Shown: positions 26,289-35,915 of the stretch, in pieces
Position numbering within the stretch: position 1 is the first letter of the stretch
How the letters are laid out: the number at the start of each line of letters is the position of its first letter
Assembly: GCA_014894455.1 (NCBI GenBank)
Contig: JADBLN010000117.1
Coordinates: 21,534-81,293, forward strand
Direction: 5' to 3'
Length of the DNA stretch: 59,760 nt
DNA from: Acidobacteriota bacterium
GTDB lineage: Bacteria > Acidobacteriota > Aminicenantia > Aminicenantales > Saccharicenantaceae
Notes under the pieces: model-generated
The model's database searches: none
What the model was told of the DNA's origin: nothing
What the model saw: the letters and a program-made list of their open reading frames with translations, nothing else
Translations under genes and position numbers: made by a program

Positions 26289-27242
26289 TCAGGACAGGAC
26301 TTTGAGGAGGTGGTAGTCCGATTCGATGTCGGCTATTTTGACCTCGCCCGCCGTCCCAAAAGGCAGAAATTCCACCCGGCCGTTCCGGAGATGGACGCAG
26401 CCTCCGGTCCGGCCGTCGACAAGGGCTTCGACAGCGGCGTGCCCCAACCTTGCCGCCAGGATGCGGTCGACGGCGGTCGGCCGGCCGCCGCGCTGGACGT
26501 GGCCGAGGACGGCGATGCGCGTCTCGAGTCCGGTCGTCGACGTCACGGCCGAGGCGACCGCGGAGGCCGTGGCCCGGCCTTCGGCGACGACGATGATCCA
26601 GCTCGCCTTGCCCCGGGCCCTCCCGGCTACGATCTCCTGGCACAAGGCGTCGATCGGCACGTCCTTCTCCGGGAGGAGAACCTCCTCGCAACCGCCGGCC
26701 AGGGCGACCTGCATGGCGATCCAGCCGTACTTCCGGCCCATGACCTCGACGACGAAGATGCGTTCGAGAGAAGTCGCCGTGTCCCGGATCTTGTCGACCG
26801 CGTCCAGGGCGACGTTGACGGCCGTGTCGGCGCCGATGGCGCTCTCGACGCCGGGGACGTCGTTATCGATGGTCGCCGGGATGCCGACGACCGGAAAGCC
26901 GTATTTCGAGGCCAGGACGCGGGCGCCGGAAAGGGAGCCGTTGCCGCCGATGACGACGAGCCCGTCGACGCCCTGGGCGCGCATGTTGGCCAAGGCCGTC
27001 TGCTGCCCTTCTTCGGTCATGAACGCCTCCGACCGGGCCGTCTTGAGGATCGTCCCGCCGAGGCCGATGATGTTCGAAACGGAGCGGCGGTCGAGGGGCA
27101 CGAAATCGCCGCGGATGAGTCCTTCGTAGCCGCGCAGGACGCCGTCGACCAGGAGGCCCGAGGCCGCGGCCGTCCGGACGACGGCCCGGATGGCGGCGTT
27201 GACTCCGCCGCAGTCCCTCGTCAGGATGGCGATTCTGTTCAT
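26289..27242 (-). CDS. pfkA: 6-phosphofructokinase (PFK-A type) with an altered nucleotide loop
   Basis: A 317-residue PFK-A family protein expected to phosphorylate fructose-6-phosphate. Conserved parts: VVIGGNGSLSGA, GIPATIDNDVPG with the catalytic TIDND, VVEVMGRKYGW, LAGGCEEVLLPE and GHVQRGGRPTAVDR. Two departures stand out. The N-terminal phosphate loop TSGGDAPGMNAA of typical enzymes is TRDCGGVNAA here, two residues shorter and without GGDxPG. The usual GGDGS reads GGNGS. Gly/Ala rather than Lys at the position before TIDND argues for ATP rather than pyrophosphate. ATG 27242 matches the family start; an extended -10 (TGATATAAT) lies seven bases before it. Confidence 0.9.
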   Translation of the reverse strand: MNRIAILTRDCGGVNAAIRAVVRTAAASGLLVDGVLRGYEGLIRGDFVPLDRRSVSNIIGLGGTILKTARSEAFMTEEGQQTALANMRAQGVDGLVVIGGNGSLSGARVLASKYGFPVVGIPATIDNDVPGVESAIGADTAVNVALDAVDKIRDTATSLERIFVVEVMGRKYGWIAMQVALAGGCEEVLLPEKDVPIDALCQEIVAGRARGKASWIIVVAEGRATASAVASAVTSTTGLETRIAVLGHVQRGGRPTAVDRILAARLGHAAVEALVDGRTGGCVHLRNGRVEFLPFGTAGEVKIADIESDYHLLKVLS

Positions 27243-27249
27243 GGACCGG

Positions 27250-27258
27250 ATTATATCA
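27250..27258 (-). promoter_or_regulatory. Extended -10 promoter adjacent to the pfkA start
   Basis: On the minus strand TGA-TATAAT is followed by seven bases and the pfkA ATG, with no ribosome binding site between. The expected start of transcription coincides with the ATG (leaderless). Confidence 0.55.
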
Positions 27259-27361
27259 AAAAACCGGCGCCCCATATCGACATATGATAAAATGGTACGA
27301 ATAATCGAGCTTACCGACGACATCGATTTCGGATTAAGATAGCCACCATCAAGGAGAGGAA

Positions 27362-29485
<2,124 letters not shown>

Positions 29486-29491
29486 AACGGA

Positions 29492-29542
29492 AGAGGGGGT
29501 CAAACCTACCTTTTGCAGCAAAAGGTAGGTTTGACCCCCTCT
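29492..29542. repeat. 51-base perfect hairpin repeat, copy 1
   Basis: Two 23-base arms (29492-29514 and 29520-29542) pair perfectly around the loop GCAGC; the arms contain GGGGGTCAAACCTACCTTTT. A T5 run follows on the plus strand. It lies between two convergent stop codons (29485 and 29553) and could serve as a terminator. A near-identical copy lies at 31110-31160. Confidence 0.9.
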
Positions 29543-29552
29543 TTTTGGGCTT

Positions 29553-31073
29553 CTACTTTTCCGCCAGCGCTTTTTCCAGGGCCGCGCGGTACCGGTCCAT
29601 GAGCTCCTTGTTCAGGTCGTTCGGCGGCGTCGCGTCGGCGGGCAGGAACGGCTTGTAGGGATGGATCTTGGAATACTCCTCGAACTCTTTTCTGAGCTTG
29701 GCCAACTCCTCGGGCTTCGTCAGGAGGTCGATGGCCGAGGCGGCGATGGCCTTGGCCCCGGCGTTCAGGCCCTTCCAGGTCGTCGACCCGTAAAAGCACG
29801 CGACGGCCGACCAGTGGTGGCCGATCGATCCGGGGACGGAGCCGGGGAAGCCGATGGTCGCCGTAGGGGCGATCAAGGTTACGTCGCCGACGTCCGAGGA
29901 GCCGCCCCCGACGAACATGCCGCTCGGCGCCTCGAGCTTATCCACCTTGACCGGCATCCCCTTTTCTTCGGCCCCTAATTCTTTCTGGAGGGCCTTGGAG
30001 AAGGCCTGCTCCTCTTCGCTCCACGCGGGCATCCCGACGAGCTCGATGTTCTTTTGGAAAAGCTCGGCCGCGGCCTTGTTGGCGTGCCGCTGGTGGATGG
30101 CGCTGACGACGCGCATCGAGGCGAGCTCCACCCCCGCGGCCAGGGCGCCGGCCTTGGCGCAATCGACGACCCGCCGGTACATGTCTTCGAGACCTTCGTC
30201 CGTGCTCCGGACATAATACCAGACGCTGGCCTTGTCGGGGACGACGTTGGGCGCTTCGCCGCCTTCGAGGATGACGTAGTGCATGCGCTGGGAGAGAGGC
30301 AGGTGCTCCCGCAGGTAGTTCGTGGCCACGTCCATGATCTCGACGGCGTCGAGGGCGCTGCGCCCGACCCAGGGCGCGCCGGCCGCATGGGCCGTCTTGC
30401 CCTTGAAAGTGAAGATCGTCGAGAAGAGGGCGTTGCCGCCGACGCCGTAGTCGGTTCCGAAGCCGCTCGAGCTATGGTTGTCGATGACGGCGTCGACGCC
30501 CTCGAAGAGTCCCGCCCGGATCATGTAGGGCCGGCTGGCGACGATCTCTTCGGCCGGCGAGCCGAAGACCTTGATCGTCCCCTTGATGCCGTGGGCGACC
30601 ATAGCCTCCTTGACGGCGATGGCTGCTGCGACCGCCGCTGTGCACATGGCGTTGTGGCCGCAGCCGTGGCCGGGCGCGCCTTCGATGACCGGGTCCTTTT
30701 TCGGCACGCGTCCCTTTTGGGAGATCATGGGCAGGGCGTCGAACTCGCCGAGAAGCCCGATGACGGGTTTCCCCGAGCCGAAGCTGGCGACAAAGCAGGT
30801 CGGCATCCCGGCCAGGCCGCGTTCGACCGTGAACCCGGCGGCCTCGAGCGTGTCGGCTAGGAGTTTGGATGACTGGAACTCCTGGAGGCCGAGCTCGGCG
30901 TATTCCCATATGGCGTCGGATATCTTCCCGAACTTCTCGACCGTCTCTGTGCGGCCGAGCCAGTCGAGGACGAGCTGTTTTTCCTGGGCGATCTTCGCCT
31001 TGGCCGCCGCCCCGGCCGCCGGGCCGGCTGCGAGTCCTAGAACGAGGGTGAAGACGATGGCTATTTTTTTCAT
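29553..31073 (-). CDS. Exported M20 family amidohydrolase/peptidase (AbgB-like)
   Basis: A 506-residue M20D-type metallo-amidohydrolase, similar in layout to p-aminobenzoyl-glutamate hydrolase subunit B. The leader MKKIAIVFTLVLGLAAGPAAG suggests export. Metal-site segments: GAPGHGCGHNAMCTAAVAAA (about 131-150), KVFGSPAEEIVASRPYM with the Glu-Glu pair, and a C-terminal HHWSAVACF. The dimerisation or lid domain includes KGKTAHAAGAPWVGRSALDA. A strong AAGGAGG site precedes the ATG. The gene is alone on its strand and flanked on both sides by copies of the same 51-base hairpin, which may mean it was inserted or duplicated as a unit. Substrate could be N-acyl amino acids or dipeptides. Confidence 0.92.
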   Translation of the reverse strand: MKKIAIVFTLVLGLAAGPAAGAAAKAKIAQEKQLVLDWLGRTETVEKFGKISDAIWEYAELGLQEFQSSKLLADTLEAAGFTVERGLAGMPTCFVASFGSGKPVIGLLGEFDALPMISQKGRVPKKDPVIEGAPGHGCGHNAMCTAAVAAAIAVKEAMVAHGIKGTIKVFGSPAEEIVASRPYMIRAGLFEGVDAVIDNHSSSGFGTDYGVGGNALFSTIFTFKGKTAHAAGAPWVGRSALDAVEIMDVATNYLREHLPLSQRMHYVILEGGEAPNVVPDKASVWYYVRSTDEGLEDMYRRVVDCAKAGALAAGVELASMRVVSAIHQRHANKAAAELFQKNIELVGMPAWSEEEQAFSKALQKELGAEEKGMPVKVDKLEAPSGMFVGGGSSDVGDVTLIAPTATIGFPGSVPGSIGHHWSAVACFYGSTTWKGLNAGAKAIAASAIDLLTKPEELAKLRKEFEEYSKIHPYKPFLPADATPPNDLNKELMDRYRAALEKALAEK

Positions 31074-31109
31074 GGGCCTCCTTAAGGAAGTTGATATACA
31101 TCAAGATGA

Positions 31110-31160
31110 AGAGGGGGTCAAACCTACCTTTTGCAGCAAAAGGTAGGTTTGACCCCTTCT
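31110..31160. repeat. 51-base hairpin repeat, copy 2
   Basis: Arms 31110-31132 and 31138-31160 around the same GCAGC loop. Over the 51 bases it differs from copy 1 at only one position (C to T near 31158, leaving a G-U pair). It lies in the divergent interval between the M20 gene and gltX, where a terminator would be unexpected. Confidence 0.9.
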
Positions 31161-31178
31161 GGCCCCCCTCTGGCCGGC

Positions 31179-31207
31179 TTGCCGGTCTTCGGCGCCTGTG
31201 CTATATT
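31179..31207 (+). promoter_or_regulatory. Promoter for gltX-glnS
   Basis: -35 TTGCCG (31179-31184), 17-base spacer, -10 TATATT (31202-31207) with TGC just before it as an extended -10. It gives a leader of about 50 bases. Confidence 0.6.
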
Positions 31208-31263
31208 TAGGGGGCCGATTTACGGCTTCCCCGGCCGGGGAGTGCCGCTATCCGAAGACCAGG

Positions 31264-32557
31264 ATGAAAAGCGAGATGACCATGGTACGCGTTCGATTTG
31301 CCCCCAGTCCGACGGGCTTCCTCCACATCGGGAGCGCCCGGACGGCCATCTTCAACTGGCTCTACGCCCGCCATACCGGGGGAAAATTCCTGCTCCGCGT
31401 CGAAGACACCGACCTCAAGAGGTCCGAGACGAGGTTCCTCGACGAGATCCTCGAGGACCTCAAGTGGCTGGGCCTCGACTGGGACGAGGAGCCCATCTTC
31501 CAGAGTCGGCGGTTCGATGTCTACCGCGCCAAGGCCGCGGAGCTCGTGGCCAAGGGCAAGGCCTACAAGGACGGGGACGCCGTCCTCTTCAAGGTCGAGC
31601 CTGGCCGGACGATCGCCTACGAGGACCTCATCCACGGCCGGATCGCCGTCGAGACGGAGACGATCAAGGATCAGGTCATGATCAAGTCGGACGGCTCTCC
31701 GACCTACAACTTCTCCTGCGTCGTCGACGACGCCCACCTCGGCATCACCCACATCCTCCGGGGCGACGACCACATCAGCAACACTCCGAAACAGATCATC
31801 TTCTACGAAGCCTTCGGCCTGGAGCCGCCGCGGTTCGGCCACATGCCGCTCATCCTGGGGACCGACGGGGCCAAGCTCTCCAAGCGCCACGGCGGCGTTT
31901 CGGTCGAGGAGTACAAGCGCGAGGGCTTCTTGCCCGAGGCCCTGGCCAACTATCTCGTCCTCCTCGGCTGGATGCCCAAGGACGGGCGCGAGGTCATGCC
32001 CCCGGCTGAAGCCGTCCGGCTCTTCGAAATCTCGGAGATGAACGACGTCCAGGCCAAGTTCGACATCCAGAAGCTCCGCTGGCTCAATGCCGAGTACATC
32101 ATGAAGGCCGAGAATACGCGCCTGCTACCCCTCATCAAGAGCCAGATGGAGGCGGCCGGGTTCAAGACCGCTGCGATCGCCGACGACTACCTGGCGAGGG
32201 TCCTCGACCTCTACAAGGTCCGGACCAAGACCCTCGGCGAATTTCCGGCCATGACCGATTGCTTCTTCCGCGAGGATTTCGCCTACGAGGACGAAGGGAA
32301 AAAGCACCTCGAGACGCCGGAAAGCCGCGAGTACTTGGCCCTCCTGGCCGACCGCCTGGCCGGGACCGGTGATTTCACTCACGACGCGATCGAGGCCGTC
32401 TTCCGCGAATTCGCCGAGGAGCGCGGCATCAAAGCCGGCCAGGTCTTCCACCCCGCCCGCATGGCTGTCAGCGGCAAGACCAAAGGCGCCGGCCTGTTCG
32501 AGATGATGGAAGTCCTCGGCCGCGAGCGCGTCGTTGCCCGCATGAGGAGAGCCGCCA

Positions 32558-32565
<8 letters not shown>
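31264..32565 (+). CDS. gltX: Glutamyl-tRNA synthetase
   Basis: Class I aminoacyl-tRNA synthetase charging tRNA-Glu. The protein has about 433 residues. The HIGH-type motif is in [16 protein letters not shown] near the N-terminus, the KMSKS-type motif is [10 protein letters not shown] in the middle, and between them are [12 protein letters not shown] and the tRNA acceptor-binding region. It is slightly shorter than the 460-490 of many GluRS, mainly in the anticodon-binding C-terminus. Three ATGs are close together (31264, 31276, 31282); the last gives MVRVRFAPS, the closest match to typical starts, but none has a strong ribosome binding site, so the start is uncertain by six codons. It overlaps glnS by eight bases. 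Confidence 0.95.
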
Positions 32566-34255
<1,690 letters not shown>

Positions 34256-34501
34256 CTACTTGTAGATGTCGCCTCGGGTATCTATATCAAGGATCCTGAT
34301 CGCGTTCGTTTCCCGGATATAAAGCACCCTGTATTTTCCAACCCTCAGCCGATAAAGATTCTGAAGAGACTTCCCTCTCATCTTCTGGATGTCACCCTTA
34401 TTAGGGAGTTTTTCGATAGCCAAGACGATATTCGACCCGACCTCTTTTTCGAGTTTAGATAGGCGTTTTAGGCTGGTATTGCTGTAGAAAACATCCATCA
34501 A
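34256..34501 (-). CDS. RelE/ParE-superfamily toxin
   Basis: An 81-residue basic protein with the RelE-like fold pattern: N-terminal helices (SLKRLSKLEKEVGSNIVLAI) followed by NLYRLRVGKYRVLYIRE, the beta-hairpin core R-x-G-x-Y-R-V-x-Y common to RelE/ParE mRNA interferases, and a C-terminal ILDIDTRGDIY. The KMRGKSLQNLYRLRVG segment supplies the usual 'K-L-x-G ... L-y-R-l-R-v-G' contacts. Its start directly follows the antitoxin stop. The codon use is AT-richer than the synthetase genes beside it, a sign of acquisition. The stop abuts that of glnS. Confidence 0.85.
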   Translation of the reverse strand: MMDVFYSNTSLKRLSKLEKEVGSNIVLAIEKLPNKGDIQKMRGKSLQNLYRLRVGKYRVLYIRETNAIRILDIDTRGDIYK

Positions 34502-34744
34502 TTATAGACCCAGGGACTTTTTAGCTTTATCAGATGGGATAAATTCGTCGGTCGTCAGGATTCGGATAAGCCGCCGTTCGTCCTTCTCTGAAAGCACGAG
34601 TTCTGTTTCCGCGTCGACATTCACAGTGAGCCATTCGCTGAGGGCGTTACGGACGATTTCCGACAGGCTCTTTTTTTTCACGAAGGCAACGACCCTGGCC
34701 TTATCATAGAGATCGGACTCGATAATGACGTTGACCCGCTTCAT
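34502..34744 (-). CDS. Ribbon-helix-helix antitoxin
   Basis: An 80-residue partner of the toxin. The N-terminus MKRVNVIIESDLYDKARV is a ribbon strand followed by helices (KKKSLSEIVRNALSEWLTV), as in RHH DNA-binding antitoxins, and the C-terminal part (LSEKDERRLIRILTTDEFIP) would wrap the toxin. I prefer ATG 34744 because GGAAAG lies eight bases upstream; longer in-frame starts at 34759 and 34777 exist but read into the probable operator. Antitoxin-first order with immediate toxin start is standard for autoregulated pairs. Confidence 0.8.
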   Translation of the reverse strand: MKRVNVIIESDLYDKARVVAFVKKKSLSEIVRNALSEWLTVNVDAETELVLSEKDERRLIRILTTDEFIPSDKAKKSLGL

Positions 34745-34769
34745 TCGTTTTCTTTCCATATAGACATAA

Positions 34770-34794
34770 TTACACACTTACACACTATAGTCAA
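34770..34794 (-). promoter_or_regulatory. Probable promoter and operator of the toxin-antitoxin pair
   Basis: On the minus strand a TTGACT -35-like box (plus 34789-34794) is followed by a tandem 8-base repeat (TTACACAC twice on the plus strand, 34770-34785). Tandem short repeats over the promoter are a usual binding layout for ribbon-helix-helix antitoxins. Confidence 0.45.
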
Positions 34795-34913
34795 TCTCTC
34801 CGAAAATTACTCATCAATCGTCCCCGGCGCTTGCCCACGTAAACATAGACGCCCGAAGGCATGCCGATTTATCAATGAGCCTTCCTGCAACTCCCGAAGC
34901 ACGGCGCCTTCCC

Positions 34914-34942
34914 TTGCCTTTTAGCAGGTTTTCCGCTATAAA
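34914..34942 (+). promoter_or_regulatory. Promoter for tRNA-Arg
   Basis: -35 TTGCCT (34914-34919), exact 17-base spacer, -10 TATAAA (34937-34942), 23 bases before the mature tRNA 5' end. Confidence 0.6.
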
Positions 34943-34965
34943 TTGGTGGCCAATTCGGGCCCTGC

Positions 34966-35042
34966 GTGCCTGTAGCTCAGCTGGATAGAGCGTTGGACTC
35001 CGGATCCAAAGGTCGGAGGTTCGAATCCTCTCAGGCACGCCA
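34966..35042 (+). tRNA. tRNA-Arg (anticodon CCG)
   Basis: Complete 77-base cloverleaf. Acceptor GTGCCTG pairs with CAGGCAC (35032-35038), discriminator G, and CCA is encoded (35040-35042). The D arm contains AGCTCAGCTGGATAGAGC, and the anticodon stem TTGGA/TCCAA holds loop CTCCGGA with CCG at positions 34-36. The T loop is TTCGAAT. It reads CGG codons, which are abundant in this genome's high-GC genes. Confidence 0.97.
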
Positions 35043-35421
35043 CGTCTCCCCGTGATTTTCTCGTTTTTCCTTTTAACGCCAATAAGCCCGCGCTGTCCTC
35101 GAAAGGGGACATCGTCCTGCCTTCCTGATTGGAAATAACGTTCTTTGAGGAGCCCGCTGCAGTAGGTCGATAATAATATAAGTGTTTAATCCCCTTCGCG
35201 GGATTCCACGGACGTTAGTCCGTGGAGGAATAGCGAATTCCCCGCTTCGGGGACAGGCGCTCCAACGCCTGCAAAGGGTAGATCCCACGGACGTAAGTCC
35301 GTGGAGCTTCAGTAATAAATCATATAAAAGCATCCGCCCGGCATGTGGTCTCCCTTGGTATGGTTCTTGCAAAATATGCTTGTGAAATGACCGAATGAAC
35401 GAAGATCAAGGAGGAAAAGCT
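35043..35421. repeat. Intergenic patch with five short hairpins, two of them copies
   Basis: This 379-base gap has no convincing gene. From 35188 to 35305 it is packed with hairpins: AATCCC/GGGATT (35188-35205), TCCACGGAC-GTTA-GTCCGTGGA (35205-35226), CCCCG/CGGGG (near 35240-35252), CAGGCG/CGCCTG (near 35255-35271) and a second CCACGGAC-GTAA-GTCCGTGG (35285-35304). The first and last are the same 8-base stem with a changed loop. This looks like a REP-type or small non-autonomous repeat unit. The remainder of the gap up to the lipoprotein start shows nothing I can identify, apart from the AAGGAGG ribosome binding site at 35410-35416. Confidence 0.7.
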
Positions 35422-35805
35422 ATGAAAGCAAAGCGGCTATCAATACTGTTCCTGGCCGTTATCATCCTGGCGACTATTTCCTGCTACCGCCCCTTCGGCT
35501 CCAGATTCTACCCCCACACGCCCCGTTTTGCGCCGACCAATCCGCCGGCCGTCGATCTCCTGAGGCGCGAGCCGCGCCGTGAGCACATCCGGTTGGGCGA
35601 GGTCTGGATCAGGCCCGACTACGGGATGGACCGTTTCTATGTCGAAGGGGTGCTCCGGGAAAAGGCCGCCGCCATGGGGGCCGACGCACTGGTCATCGTC
35701 GCCGACCGCTATTTCCGCGATCACGTCGTTTACAGCTACTGGCGTGGACCGAGGTCCGTCTACGACCGGCACATCGTAGGCATCGCCATTCGCTATCGGC
35801 GATAG
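35422..35805 (+). CDS. Small lipoprotein of unknown function
   Basis: A 127-residue protein with a lipoprotein leader: MKAKRLSILFLAVIILATIS followed by Cys21 as the lipidation site. The mature part has a Pro-rich start (FYPHTPRFAPTNPPAVDLL) and a core EVWIRPDYGMDRFYVEGVLREKAAAMGADALVIV that resembles the 'L-R-x-x-A-A-x-x-G-A-D-A-V-V-I' segment of several small outer-membrane lipoproteins with a YbjQ/RcsF-like fold; no named family is certain. ATG 35422 is supported by AAGGAGG six to eight bases upstream, in preference to an in-frame ATG at 35395. Confidence 0.75.
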   Translation: MKAKRLSILFLAVIILATISCYRPFGSRFYPHTPRFAPTNPPAVDLLRREPRREHIRLGEVWIRPDYGMDRFYVEGVLREKAAAMGADALVIVADRYFRDHVVYSYWRGPRSVYDRHIVGIAIRYRR

Positions 35806-35817
35806 CCTCGGCGTCTC

Positions 35818-35846
35818 TTTACCGCCGCCGAGTGATGGACTATACT
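35818..35846 (+). promoter_or_regulatory. Probable promoter for the glycoside hydrolase gene
   Basis: -35 TTTACC (35818-35823), 17-base spacer, -10 TATACT (35841-35846), about 70 bases before the chosen ATG. Confidence 0.5.
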
Positions 35847-35915
35847 CGGCCCACCGAGACAATGTTTTCCCGGAACGTCATCGTCGGGCAGGGCCCGACC
35901 CGCAAGGAGTCCTCC

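Noticed and set aside
26284-26691. 136-residue N-terminal extension of the metallophosphoesterase
   Set aside because: It lies inside pfkA on the same strand in a different frame and is Arg/Gly/Pro-rich, unlike real protein.
34814-35038. Minus-strand frame beginning MPERIRTSDLWIRSPTLYPA
   Set aside because: It is the antisense of tRNA-Arg(CCG). This sequence is a well-known false protein from tRNA regions and has no other support.
35182-35385. 67-codon frame across the hairpin patch
   Set aside because: Entirely composed of the hairpin repeats; no start signal and no conservation expected.
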